Assembly (NCBI RefSeq): GCF_000379125.1
Contig: NZ_KB900626.1
Span: 3,234,667-3,298,666, forward strand
DNA: 64,000 nucleotides
DNA from: Methylosinus sp. LW4
Lineage (GTDB): Bacteria > Pseudomonadota > Alphaproteobacteria > Rhizobiales > Beijerinckiaceae
Direction of reading: 5' to 3'
Shown: positions 16,591 through 25,620 of the stretch, piece after piece
Position numbering within the stretch: the first letter of the stretch is position 1
How the letters are laid out: the number at the start of each line of letters is the position of its first letter
The notes under the pieces: model-generated
What the model saw: the letters and a program-made list of their open reading frames with translations, nothing else
What the model was told of the DNA's origin: nothing
Database searches by the model: none
Program-made: the position numbers and the translations under genes

Positions 16591-19440
16591 CTACGCATCC
16601 CCCCGCTTCGGCTTGGACAATTCGCTCAAATCCGGCTCCCCGCAGCGCGCGAGAATGGCGGCGCGGACATGGTCGCGCAACCGCAGCGCGCAGAGAAAAT
16701 CGCTCCCGCCCGCCCGTATCGGCGGCAGAATGGCGAGCGACAGCGCCGAGCGGCGTGGGAACCATTGCTCGCCCCGCAACATGCCGCGGGTTCCGCGCAA
16801 AACGCCGGGATAAACCGGCAGCTCCGCCTCCGCGGCGATCTTGAACGCGCCGAGATAGAAGCCGCAGAGCCCGGCGCGGCGCGTGAAGGTCCCCTCCGGG
16901 AAGAAGACGAGATTGCGTCCCTCCCGCGCCGCAGACGCGAGCTTCTCCGCATCGGCCACGCTCGCCGCAATGTCGAAGCGCTCGACGAAAAGCGCCCCGA
17001 GCCGGCGCAGGAACGGCCCGGCGAACATCTGCCCGGCCAGCTCCTTCTTGGCGACGAAGGCCGGCTCGCCCGGCAGGCGCGCGGCGAGCAGCATGACGTC
17101 GACATAGCTCGAATGGTTGAAAGCGAGCACCGCGCCGCCTGTCGGCAGACGCTCGAGCCCCTCCGTCGTGACCTTCGCGCCAATGGCGCCGAGCATTGTC
17201 CCGGCGATCTTGCGCACGGCGGGCCAGCGCGAGCGGCGGGGCAGGATCATCACCGCCCACCAGGCGGCGAAATAGCCGGCGCAGACGATGAGCCACCACC
17301 AGAAGGCATAGGCGAGCTCGCCCGCTCGTTGCGCCGCCCCACGCAGCGCAGGCCATAGGCCGAGCAGCGCCAGCCGGCCGATCTGCAGCCAGACCGGGCC
17401 GCGCGGCTCGCCGAGCCGGCCCTCCTCGAACAGCGCCTTGGCGGCGCTGCGGCGAATCTTGCCGCTCGAGGTCTTGGGCGTGGAGCGCGGCGGTAGGAAG
17501 CGGACCTCGTCCGCCGGCGCGCCGCAGACGGCGGCGACCGCCGCCTGAACCTTGGTCTCCAGCGCGCCCAGCGCCTCCGGCACGGTCTCATAGGTCTCGG
17601 CGACGACGATCAGCCGTTCTGTGCCGGTCTCCATATCGGCCGCGCCGAAAGCGGCGACGCAGCCCTTGCGAATGCCGGGCAGCGCGGCGACGGCCTCCTC
17701 TATCTCCTGCGGATAGAGATGCCGCCCGGCGCGAATCACAATGTCCTTGACCCGCCCGGTCACAAAGATCTCGCCGCCGGCCATATAGGCGCGATCGCCG
17801 CTGTCGAGCCAGCCGCCCCGAATCAGCGATTTGGTCTTCTCCTCATTGCAGAAATAGCCCGTCGTGGCCGAGGGGCCGCGAAACTCCAGCCGCCCCTCGC
17901 GGCGCTCGGAAAGCTCGCGGCCGGCGGCGTCGACGATGCGAATCTCATGGCCCGGCAGCGGAGCCCCGCAGCCGACGATCTCCAGCGCGCCGGCGCCCTC
18001 CCCCGCTAGCTCGGCGCGGCCGTCGGTCGCCAGCGCCTCGCGAGAGATGCGGTCGATGAGCGGCGCGCGGCCGGGCGGCGGAAAGGCGAGGCCGACCGCA
18101 TTTTCCGCGAGCCCATAGACCGGCGCCATGGCCTCCGCCCGAAAGCCGTATTTGGCGAATTTTTCGGCGAATCGCCGGATCGTGCGCGGGGAGATGGGCT
18201 CGGCGCCATTGGCGACCATGCGCAGCGAGGAGAGATCGAGCCCCTCGATCTGCGCCGGATCGATCTTGTCGAGGCAGAGCTCGAAGGCGAAATTGGGCGC
18301 GGCGCTCAGCGTGCCGCGATGGCGGTCGATCGCCTCCAGCCAGCTCGCCGGCCGCGAGAGGAAGGTCAGCGGCGACATGACATAGAGCGGCGCGCCGAAA
18401 TGCAGGCAGCCGAGCCAGGCGCCGATCAATCCCATATCGTGATAGAGCGGCAGCCAGCTCACGAAAGTGTCCGCCGAGCTGGCGCCGATGGCGAGGCCCA
18501 TGGCGCGCACATTGGCGAGAAGATTGGCGTGGCTCAGCACGACGCCTTTGGGATCGCCCGTGCTGCCGGACGTATATTGCAGCATGGCGGTCGCGCCCGC
18601 CTCGCGCGTCGGCGGCAGCGGCGCGCCATTGGCGCCGCTGGTGAGATCGGCGACGCAGACGATCGCCTCGAGGCTCTCCACGCGCCCGCGGGCGAGGCCG
18701 GCGAGGCGCAGACCCTCCGGCGTGGTGACGAGCAGCCGCACCCCCGCATTGCGCAAAATGCCGATCTGCCGGGTGAGATGCTCCTCGATCTGCGCCATGC
18801 GCATCGGCGGATAGATCGGCACGGGAATGGCGCCGGCGTAGAGCGCGCCGAAAAAGCCGACGAAGAAATCGATTCCCGTCGGCAGCATCAGCGCGATGCG
18901 GTCGCCCGGCGCGACGTCGCGAGCGATGAGCCCCTCGGCCGCGCGCCGCGCCTCATCGGCGAGCCGCCAATAGGTGAGCGCGCCGCCGGGCGTCGCGGCG
19001 TCGCGCAGAAAGGTGAGATGCCGCCGCTCGGGATTTTGCGCGGCGTGCCAGTCCAGCGCCTCGGTCAGCGTCCTCGCCTCGAAGGCGGCGCGGATATGCG
19101 GCAGCGCCTCGGCGGGCGAAGGCTCGGCGAAGGCGGGCGGCTCGGCGCCGGGGGCTTTCTCCAGCGCCGTCAGCAGATCGCCGACCGTATCGGCGCGGCC
19201 CAGCTCCTCGAGCGGCAGAGGGGCGTGGAAGGCGCGCTCCAGGCGCATGTTCAATTCGGCGCGCGCCAGGCTGTCGACGCCGAGATCCTGCTCGAGCCGG
19301 CTGGACAGCGAAATCTCCGTCGGCGCGCCGCGCCGCGGATGCATCTCGCGGGCGAGCGAGTCGACGACGGCGAAAACCTCCCGTCGCGCCGCCTCCTGCG
19401 TGGCGCGCCGACGTCCCGGATAGTTGGAGACCGCATGCAT
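16591..19440 (-). CDS. ACP - fatty acyl-AMP ligase - PlsC acyltransferase fusion
   Basis: This 949-residue three-domain protein probably activates a fatty acid as acyl-AMP, loads it on its own carrier domain and transfers it to a lysophospholipid or related acceptor. Domain 1 (about 15-95) is an acyl carrier protein with phosphopantetheine Ser57 (LGVDSLARAEL). Domain 2 (about 115-660) is an AMP-forming ligase with YTSGSTGDPKGVVLSH and the FAAL-like features LPLYHDMGLIG and YGLAENAVGLAF. Hydrophobic segments follow at about 700-735 (AYAFWWWLIVCAGYFAAWWA). Domain 3 is a PlsC acyltransferase with NHSSYVDVMLL (NHx4D) and FFPEGTF. The ATG at 19440 has AGGGAGGGG upstream at good spacing; an earlier ATG at 19521 has none. 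Confidence 0.85.
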   Translation of the reverse strand: MHAVSNYPGRRRATQEAARREVFAVVDSLAREMHPRRGAPTEISLSSRLEQDLGVDSLARAELNMRLERAFHAPLPLEELGRADTVGDLLTALEKAPGAEPPAFAEPSPAEALPHIRAAFEARTLTEALDWHAAQNPERRHLTFLRDAATPGGALTYWRLADEARRAAEGLIARDVAPGDRIALMLPTGIDFFVGFFGALYAGAIPVPIYPPMRMAQIEEHLTRQIGILRNAGVRLLVTTPEGLRLAGLARGRVESLEAIVCVADLTSGANGAPLPPTREAGATAMLQYTSGSTGDPKGVVLSHANLLANVRAMGLAIGASSADTFVSWLPLYHDMGLIGAWLGCLHFGAPLYVMSPLTFLSRPASWLEAIDRHRGTLSAAPNFAFELCLDKIDPAQIEGLDLSSLRMVANGAEPISPRTIRRFAEKFAKYGFRAEAMAPVYGLAENAVGLAFPPPGRAPLIDRISREALATDGRAELAGEGAGALEIVGCGAPLPGHEIRIVDAAGRELSERREGRLEFRGPSATTGYFCNEEKTKSLIRGGWLDSGDRAYMAGGEIFVTGRVKDIVIRAGRHLYPQEIEEAVAALPGIRKGCVAAFGAADMETGTERLIVVAETYETVPEALGALETKVQAAVAAVCGAPADEVRFLPPRSTPKTSSGKIRRSAAKALFEEGRLGEPRGPVWLQIGRLALLGLWPALRGAAQRAGELAYAFWWWLIVCAGYFAAWWAVMILPRRSRWPAVRKIAGTMLGAIGAKVTTEGLERLPTGGAVLAFNHSSYVDVMLLAARLPGEPAFVAKKELAGQMFAGPFLRRLGALFVERFDIAASVADAEKLASAAREGRNLVFFPEGTFTRRAGLCGFYLGAFKIAAEAELPVYPGVLRGTRGMLRGEQWFPRRSALSLAILPPIRAGGSDFLCALRLRDHVRAAILARCGEPDLSELSKPKRGDA

Positions 19441-19622
19441 GAGGAGCCCCTCCCTCGCTGACGAGGCAGATAGAGCGAGGTCGGCGGCATTCGACTCTTT
19501 TCTGTAACCCGCCATCGACATGGGCCGCCGATAATCGCTGCGGTCGCGCTGACGTCAGCCTCGCGCAAGGCGGACGCCGGAAACTGGATGCGCGTCCGAC
19601 GCGCCATGGATGGTCACGAATC

Positions 19623-20501
19623 ATGGTCTCGCCGATTTCCGCCGTCACCTCGAGAGCGCCCAGCGTGCGCGCGCTGTCGCGCGTCTCGCAGGTCACGGCG
19701 AGAGCCGAGCCGGTGGAGGAGACGAGCGTCGAGACCGCGACGACGGCCGCCAAGCCGCCACCTCCGCCCGGTCCGGGCCTGCGCGACGCGCTGCCCGCCG
19801 GCTATCGCAATTTCGCCATGCCGCTCGGAGCCGAATCCGACGAGCCGCTCTCCGGCGAGAATGCGCCCTTGCGGTCGGCCTATGGGCCGAGCGCGGCGGC
19901 GCTCTCCGGCCTGCCGCGCCTCATCGGCGAGCGCATCCCGCTGCGCATCGTCATTCGCGAGGCGCAGACCGCCCTTCGCGCGGCGGCGGAAGCGCGCGGC
20001 GAGACAGTGCGGGAATTTCTCGACGCCGCCGAGACCGTTCCGCGCGCGCGCCTTCCCTCCCGCAATCCCGCCGAGGCCGCGCCGACGATTCGCGCCGCGC
20101 TTCTGGTCCGCGACGGCGAGCGCGACACGGCCACCATCGATCTCTATGTGACCAAGACCGGGCCGGGCGCCTTCGAGGCAGCCGCCTATGACCGCGATTT
20201 CGCCTCGCCCTCCGGCGGCTTTCCCTATGCCGCGCCGCCGCTCTTCATCGATCGCATCAATTTCGATCCCGCCTATCAGGCGGTGGTCGCGGCCGTCGCC
20301 AGCCCGCCGCGCCGGCGCAGCGCCGCGAGCGGCCGCGGGGCGTCGCCGGTCGGCTCCTTCGTCGTCACCTCTGTGATCGGCGTCGCGACCTTCGTCGCCG
20401 TCATGCTGACGCTCGCCGCCGGCCAGCCCGTGTTCGCCGCCACGATCGCGCTGCTCGGCGCCATGGGCTTCGTCTACGCGCTGCGCGCGCGCTCGGCCTG
20501 A
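19623..20501 (+). CDS. Hypothetical protein with two C-terminal membrane segments
   Basis: I do not recognise the family. The 292 residues start with a Ser/Thr/Pro-rich low-complexity stretch containing PPPPPGPG (about 45-53). A soluble middle follows (about 75-235, with IRIVIREAQTALR and FIDRINFDPAYQAVV), then two transmembrane helices at about 243-263 and 267-286 closing with ALRARSA. It is transcribed away from the ACP-ligase-PlsC gene 182 bp upstream, so the two may share regulation. Codon use is like its neighbours. The start at 19623 (MVSPISAV) is the only reasonable one. Confidence 0.6.
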   Translation: MVSPISAVTSRAPSVRALSRVSQVTARAEPVEETSVETATTAAKPPPPPGPGLRDALPAGYRNFAMPLGAESDEPLSGENAPLRSAYGPSAAALSGLPRLIGERIPLRIVIREAQTALRAAAEARGETVREFLDAAETVPRARLPSRNPAEAAPTIRAALLVRDGERDTATIDLYVTKTGPGAFEAAAYDRDFASPSGGFPYAAPPLFIDRINFDPAYQAVVAAVASPPRRRSAASGRGASPVGSFVVTSVIGVATFVAVMLTLAAGQPVFAATIALLGAMGFVYALRARSA

Positions 20502-20616
20502 AGCGTCGCAGAAACTCTCTCCCCGGAAATTCTCTCCCCCAGAAATTCTTGCGCTCCGGCGCGTCCCCCGCTAACCCTGCGGCCAGCCTCCGAAGCCCAA
20601 ACAGGGAAGCCGCCGC

Positions 20617-20853
20617 ATGAAAGCCCGCGTCATCGTCACCTTGAAGAACGGCGTGCTCGATCCGCAGGGCAAAGCCATCGAAGGCGCGCTGGCCTCGCTC
20701 GGCGTAGAGGGCGTCGGCGGCGTGCGGCAGGGCAAGGTGTTCGACATAGAGCTCGAGGGCTCCGACCGCGCCCTCGCCGAGGCGCGGCTGCGGACCGCCT
20801 GCGAGAAGCTGCTCGCCAACACCGTCATCGAGAATTTCCAGATCGAGATCTGA
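20617..20853 (+). CDS. purS: Phosphoribosylformylglycinamidine synthase, PurS subunit
   Basis: This 78-residue small subunit of the three-part FGAM synthase bridges PurQ and PurL and channels ammonia in step four of purine synthesis. The pattern MKARVIVTLKNGVLDPQGKA, then GVGGVRQGKVFDIEL and a Cys-containing helix, is standard PurS. It is cotranscribed with purQ 4 nt downstream. purL, often the next gene, is not here. Confidence 0.95.
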   Translation: MKARVIVTLKNGVLDPQGKAIEGALASLGVEGVGGVRQGKVFDIELEGSDRALAEARLRTACEKLLANTVIENFQIEI

Positions 20854-20857
20854 CCCC

Positions 20858-21544
20858 ATGAAAGCCGCCGTCCTCGTCTTTCCCGGCTCCAATCGCGAAG
20901 GCGATATGGCGCGCGCGCTTCGCCAAGCCACCGGCCACGAGCCGGCGATGGTCTGGCATTCGCAGACCGAGCTGCCCGCGGGCACCGATCTCGTCGTGCT
21001 GCCGGGCGGCTTCTCCTATGGCGATTATCTGCGCTGCGGCGCCATCGCCGGCCGCGCCGCCATTATGGACGCGGTGCGCGCCCATGCCGCGCGCGGCGGG
21101 CTGACGCTCGGCGTCTGCAACGGCTTTCAGATTTTGTGCGAGGGCGGGCTGCTGCCGGGCGTGCTGATGCGCAACGCCAATCTGCGCTTCGTCTGCCGCA
21201 TGCAGCATTTGCGCGTCGAGCGCGCCGACACGGCCTTCACCGGCCATTATCGGCAGGGCCAGACGATCGAGGTCGCCATCGCCCATGGCGAGGGCAATTA
21301 CGAGGCCGATGACGAGACGATCGCCCGGCTCGAGGGCGAGGGGCTCATCGCCTTCCGCTATTGCGACTCGCTCGGCCGCGTCGGCGGCGAGGCCAATCCC
21401 AATGGCTCGCGCAACGACATCGCCGGAATCTTCTCCGAGCGCCGCAATGTGCTCGGCCTGATGCCGCATCCCGAAAATCTCATCGATCCGCTGGTCGGCG
21501 GAATCGACGGCCGCGGCTTGTTCGAGAGCCTCGCGGCAGCGTGA
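20858..21544 (+). CDS. purQ: Phosphoribosylformylglycinamidine synthase, PurQ subunit
   Basis: This 228-residue class I glutamine amidotransferase supplies ammonia to PurL. The nucleophile Cys87 lies in LGVCNGFQIL, the oxyanion region is LPGGFSYGDYLRCG, and the His/Glu pair is in LMPHPEN near the C-terminus. Length is normal. It follows purS by 4 nt. After its stop comes a large inverted repeat (R3) and the convergent CorA/ZntB-like gene. Confidence 0.96.
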   Translation: MKAAVLVFPGSNREGDMARALRQATGHEPAMVWHSQTELPAGTDLVVLPGGFSYGDYLRCGAIAGRAAIMDAVRAHAARGGLTLGVCNGFQILCEGGLLPGVLMRNANLRFVCRMQHLRVERADTAFTGHYRQGQTIEVAIAHGEGNYEADDETIARLEGEGLIAFRYCDSLGRVGGEANPNGSRNDIAGIFSERRNVLGLMPHPENLIDPLVGGIDGRGLFESLAAA

Positions 21545-21616
21545 GGGGAACGGCGCGGGCGGCCTTCGCCGCCGGCCCTCTCCCTCGAATGCGCACATCC
21601 TCCGCGTCCCCGAGAC

Positions 21617-21791
21617 GTCCTGGCCGGGCTTGTCCCGGCCATCCACGCCAGCGCGCCGAGGCGTCTCGGAATTGGCGCGACGCCGAAGCTCCGGCGGCGC
21701 CCGCCATGGAACGAAATCCGTCGATAGCGGGCGCTTTCCTTCGGATGCTCAGCTGCTTGGCGTGGATGGGCGGGACAAGCCCGGCCAGGAC
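21617..21791. repeat. Long inverted repeat R3 between purQ and the CorA-like gene
   Basis: Two 33-nt arms (21617-21649 and 21759-21791) are inverted copies with one mismatch, 109 nt apart. The arm contains CCTGGCCGGGCTTGTCCCGG and continues into CCATCCACGCC. Read in frame the arms give WMAGTSPART and WMGGTSPART. From general knowledge, peptides of this kind are frequent spurious translations of a repeat in Hyphomicrobiales genomes. No gene fits here. Confidence 0.85.
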
Positions 21792-21833
21792 GGTCGCCGT
21801 GCCGCCGCGCGCGGCGAGCCGGCCCGCGTTCCG

Positions 21834-22844
21834 CTAGCCCTCGCGGCGCTTGATCCACGTCAGCGCGAGAAAGGCCGCCGCGGCCGAGGCGACGCAGATC
21901 GCCGTCGCATAGAGCGTGCCCTGCTCATTGTCGGCGAAGAACAGATTCTTCGTGTTCATGCCGAAGAGGCCCGTGACCAAGGTCGGGGGCATCAGCAAAG
22001 TGCCGAGAATGGTCAGCACATAGAGCTGGCGATTGGTCTCCGCCGTGAGATTGGAGACGATCTCGTCCTGCAGCAGCCGCGCGCGCTCCTCCACCGCCTG
22101 CAGCTCCTGCTGCAGCGAATCGAAACGCTGCGTCAGCCGGCGCAGCGCCTCATGGGTCGGCGGCGTGACGCGCGGCGAGAAGGCCGTGCGGGAAAAAACG
22201 CGCTGGCCGTCGGCGAGTTCGCGGCGCAGGCGGATCGTCTGGCGGCGCAGCGCGCCGAGATCGCGCCGATCGTCATGGGCCTCGTCGTCGAGCACGCGAT
22301 CTTCGATCTTGTTGAATTTGGCGAGAAGCTTCTCGAGCCCGATGTCCATGGCGACGAGGCTGCGCGTCACCAGCGCCTCGAAGAGATCGAGCGGCGTTTG
22401 CAGCCGCTGGCCCTCCAGCGCCGCTTGCCGAATGGCGGCCGTCGATTCGACCGCGTAGCGGCGGGCGGTGACGATGCAGCGCTCGGTGACGACGACGCGC
22501 AGCGGCCGCAGCACGTCCTCCTCCCGCTCGAGATCGCGGCCGTAATCGGCGAGCACGCCCCATAGCGCCTGCTCGTCGGCGTCGAGCCGCTGATGGCTGT
22601 CCTGATCGATGAGCAGCGCGCGGGCCTCCGCCGGCATTTGCCGGCGGCCGGCGACCCAGTCGCGATAGCGAAGATCGGCGACATTGAGATGGACCCAGAA
22701 ATAGCCGTCGGCGGCCGCATCGAGCTGCGCGGAATCATGGTCGGCGACGAGCGTCGCCGCGCCCTCCGCATCGAAGCGCATGACCCAGAGAAAGGGCGAA
22801 TCGCCCGCGATCGCGCCGGCCGGCGGCATCGTCTTCATTTTCAT
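21834..22844 (-). CDS. CorA/ZntB-family divalent cation transporter
   Basis: This inner-membrane pentameric channel-type transporter (Mg/Co or Zn) has 336 residues from the ATG at 22844. The long N-terminal cytoplasmic domain ends in the stalk helix (RRLTQRFDSLQQELQAVEERARLLQDE). TM1 carries the selectivity motif GMN (295-297, LVTGLFGMNTKN), and TM2 follows near the C-terminus (YATAICVASAAAAFLALTW). An in-frame GTG at 22934 would add 30 Pro/Arg-rich residues; the ATG with GGGGAC upstream is preferred. The loop after GMN (TKNLFFADNEQG) is nearer to ZntB than to classical CorA, so the ion is uncertain. Confidence 0.85.
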   Translation of the reverse strand: MKMKTMPPAGAIAGDSPFLWVMRFDAEGAATLVADHDSAQLDAAADGYFWVHLNVADLRYRDWVAGRRQMPAEARALLIDQDSHQRLDADEQALWGVLADYGRDLEREEDVLRPLRVVVTERCIVTARRYAVESTAAIRQAALEGQRLQTPLDLFEALVTRSLVAMDIGLEKLLAKFNKIEDRVLDDEAHDDRRDLGALRRQTIRLRRELADGQRVFSRTAFSPRVTPPTHEALRRLTQRFDSLQQELQAVEERARLLQDEIVSNLTAETNRQLYVLTILGTLLMPPTLVTGLFGMNTKNLFFADNEQGTLYATAICVASAAAAFLALTWIKRREG

Positions 22845-22949
22845 GCGTCCCCGCGGGCGCGCGCCATCGGCGGCCCGCCTCGGGTCCTCGCCATTAGAGG
22901 AAGGATGCGACGTTTCGTCGACAGAGGGCGGCACGGATGACCTTCAGCC

Positions 22950-24167
22950 TCAGGCGTCGGCTTTTTGCGGCGCGCGCTCCAGCTCCTCGAGCGGCTGCGG
23001 GAGGCGCCGACGCCGCCGCTCCTCCGCCGCCTCGAAGGCTTTGCGCAGCCCGCGCCGAGCGGAATTGGTGTGCGCCTCGGTGACGCGCGAGAAGAGAAAG
23101 CCGAAGACGACCGCCGCCGTCATCACCGCCGCCATCACCAGCCAATGGACGGGCGTCGCCAGCTCGCGCGCCCATAGCGCGCCGAAATGCCGATCGGCCA
23201 GGGCGCGCGCCAAAATCAGCACGGGCATATGGACGCTGTACAGCGAGAAGGAGAAATCCGCGAGCCGCCGATGCAGCTGCGGCTGGAACAGCGCCCAGCC
23301 CTGCTGCGGCCCGAAGCGCAGCGTCGCCACGAGATTGAGGAAGAGAACGGCGCCGAGAAGATCGGCGGCGTCGGCGAGATAGGGATACGCCTCGAGATTG
23401 GGGCCGCGCACCAATAGGCGAATGGGGATGACGGCCGCGACATAGAGCGCGAGCGCGATCCAGCGCGACTGGACCAGCGGGCGCCGCGCCAGCGTCGCCA
23501 GCGCGCCGAGGCCCCAGAGCAGATAGCCGAAACGAAACCAGCCGCCGGACGGGATCGACATGACCACCAGAATGGCGAGGCCGAGCGCGAAGCCGATGGC
23601 GCGCGTCCGCAGCGAATAGGCGCGGGCGAAGGGCAGCAGCAGCAGCGGGAAGGAGATGTAATACCAGAACTCGCAGGCCAGCGACCAGAGCGGCCCATTG
23701 GTGCCGAAGAAATCGCAATAGATCGCCGCGAGATTGGCCAGCGAGCCGAGGAAGAGATCGGCGCGATAATGGTCCTTGAACACCGGCCAGTCATAGACGC
23801 CGCTGTCGCCGAGCCAGCCGCGGCCGATCCCATCCACCGCGGCGGTGACGAGCAGCGCCGGCGCGAGGACGATATAGATGCGCGCGAAGCGATGGATGAG
23901 ATAATCGCGCAGGAAGGGCTTGTCCTTGCGCAATTGCGCCAGCACCGCGCCGCCGACGAGATAGCCCGAGATGGCGAAGAAGCCGACGACGGCCTGATGT
24001 CCGAGCTCGAAGCTGACGAAGAACCACCAAGCGTAGACGCTCGCCGCATGGGGCGCGCTCATTATGTCGGCGAGATTGACGAACATATTGGTGGAGTGGA
24101 CGGCGAGCACGAGCAGCGCGCCCACCCAACGACATGCCTCGATGAATTGCGACAAAAGGACCGGCAT
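22950..24167 (-). CDS. Acyltransferase-3 family membrane protein (paralogue A)
   Basis: This 405-residue multi-pass inner-membrane O-acyltransferase (OafA/NodX/YrhL type) usually acetylates or acylates a surface polysaccharide, lipid or osmoregulated glucan. About ten membrane helices are visible. The conserved catalytic-type His24 is in VLAVHST, and the motifs FFAISGYLVGG, RFARIYIVLAP and EFWYYISFPLLLLPFARAYS are typical. A basic cytoplasmic tail (EERRRRRLPQP) ends it. It lies 63 bp downstream of a close paralogue with the same layout, a tandem duplication. Confidence 0.88.
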   Translation of the reverse strand: MPVLLSQFIEACRWVGALLVLAVHSTNMFVNLADIMSAPHAASVYAWWFFVSFELGHQAVVGFFAISGYLVGGAVLAQLRKDKPFLRDYLIHRFARIYIVLAPALLVTAAVDGIGRGWLGDSGVYDWPVFKDHYRADLFLGSLANLAAIYCDFFGTNGPLWSLACEFWYYISFPLLLLPFARAYSLRTRAIGFALGLAILVVMSIPSGGWFRFGYLLWGLGALATLARRPLVQSRWIALALYVAAVIPIRLLVRGPNLEAYPYLADAADLLGAVLFLNLVATLRFGPQQGWALFQPQLHRRLADFSFSLYSVHMPVLILARALADRHFGALWARELATPVHWLVMAAVMTAAVVFGFLFSRVTEAHTNSARRGLRKAFEAAEERRRRRLPQPLEELERAPQKADA

Positions 24168-24230
24168 GTGTCTCCGAAGGCTTTGGCGCGAGCGGATCGC
24201 CCCAAATGAAAAAAGCAGGACAGGGCCGAG

Positions 24231-25424
24231 TTATAGCCCCTCGGCTCGACCTTGGCCAACCCAGCAGGCGCGCTCGCCGAGCCGCGCGCGCCGGTCCAGC
24301 GCGGCGACGGCCGCGTGCAGAAGCCGCCGCACCGTCGGCGTATGCGCCTCGGTCAGACGCGAGAAGCCGAAGGCCGTCGCGACGGCGACGAGGAGCAGCG
24401 CCGCGGTGACGAGCCAATGCGTCGGCGTCGGCAGAAGCTTGTGCCAGTCCGCGCCGAAAATATGGCCGGCTCCCGCCCAGAAGAAGAAAACGATCGGCAT
24501 ATGCGTGGCGTAGAGCGAGAAGGAGAAATCCGCGAGCCGGCGATGCAGCGCCGAATCTCGCAGCGTAAAGCCGCTTTCCGAAAAGCGCAGCGTCGTCAGC
24601 AGATTGGCGAGCGTCGCCGCGGTGAGCGCGTCGGCGATGTCGTGCAGAGCCGGATTCGCCTCGAAGAGCGGCCCGCGCGCGGCGAGGCGGCCGACGACGA
24701 GCGCCGCGAGACAGATCCCCAGCGACAGATATTTGCCAGAGAGCAGCGGACGCGGCGCGCGGGCCGCCAGCGCGCCCATGGCCCATAGCGCGAAGCCGAA
24801 GGGCGCGCGCGAGGAGGGAATCGAGAGAAGGAGCAGCAGCAGCGCGCCGAGGGCGCAGCCGACAAGACGCGCGGGCTCCGAATAGGCGCGCGCCCAGGGA
24901 AGCAGCAGCAGAGGGAACAAAATATAGTACCAGAACTCGCAGGCCAGCGACCACAGCGGCCCGTCGGTGCCGGCCTGACCGGCCCAGATGTTCTGCTGCA
25001 TGGCCAGCGTCGAGAGAATGCGCGAGGGCTCATAGGCGCCCTCGAGGCCGGGAAGCTCATAGACGCCCGCGCCGGCGAAGAACTCGCGGCCGAGCGCGTC
25101 GAGAGCGAAGGTCAGCGCCAGCGCCGGGACCAGCACCAGATAGATGCGGGCGAAGCGATCGATGAAATAGGCGCGCAGGAAGGGCGTGCGCCGCTCCATG
25201 GCCGCGAAGACGCGGCCGCCGACGAGAAAGCCCGACAGAACAAAGAAGACCGTCACCGCCTGATGCGAGAAGGCGGTGACGAACCACCAGAGATAGACCA
25301 GCGGCCCATGCGGCGCGACCATCATGTCGCTCAGCGAGATGAGCACATTGGCGTGAGCGAGCAGAACGGCGAGAGCGGCGAGCCAACGGGCGGCGTGAAC
25401 GAAATCCGACAAAAAGACAGGCAT
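24231..25424 (-). CDS. Acyltransferase-3 family membrane protein (paralogue B)
   Basis: This 397-residue multi-pass O-acyltransferase is paralogous to the next gene downstream. Matching landmarks are MPVFLSDFVHAARWL with His24 (LLAHAN), FFVLSGFLVGG, RFARIYLVLVP and EFWYYILFPLLLLPWARAYS. The ATG at 25424 is chosen because it aligns exactly with the paralogue's start; the frame continues to 25487 without similarity. The pair probably forms one transcript (63-bp gap). Differences in loops, such as the TNGPLW/TDGPLW region, could mean different acceptors. Confidence 0.88.
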   Translation of the reverse strand: MPVFLSDFVHAARWLAALAVLLAHANVLISLSDMMVAPHGPLVYLWWFVTAFSHQAVTVFFVLSGFLVGGRVFAAMERRTPFLRAYFIDRFARIYLVLVPALALTFALDALGREFFAGAGVYELPGLEGAYEPSRILSTLAMQQNIWAGQAGTDGPLWSLACEFWYYILFPLLLLPWARAYSEPARLVGCALGALLLLLLSIPSSRAPFGFALWAMGALAARAPRPLLSGKYLSLGICLAALVVGRLAARGPLFEANPALHDIADALTAATLANLLTTLRFSESGFTLRDSALHRRLADFSFSLYATHMPIVFFFWAGAGHIFGADWHKLLPTPTHWLVTAALLLVAVATAFGFSRLTEAHTPTVRRLLHAAVAALDRRARLGERACWVGQGRAEGL

Positions 25425-25620
25425 GAAAACAGCGCTCTGTACGAAAAGGGCGTCGTCGAGGCTAGGGAAAGCGGCGCGCCGCGTCACCTTGCGGAAAGAC
25501 CGCAGAGCGTGGCCGATGGGATAAGGCGACGCTCGCGGCGCGCCGGCAAAAGCTCGCCTCTGCGGGCCGGCTCCTGTATAGCTGGGCCGCGCGGGGGAGC
25601 GGCGAGCAGGAGCCAGGCCA

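Noticed and set aside
21630..21837. Small proteins containing WMAGTSPA- or DGRDKPGQD-like peptides
   Set aside because: They are translations of inverted repeat R3, not genes.
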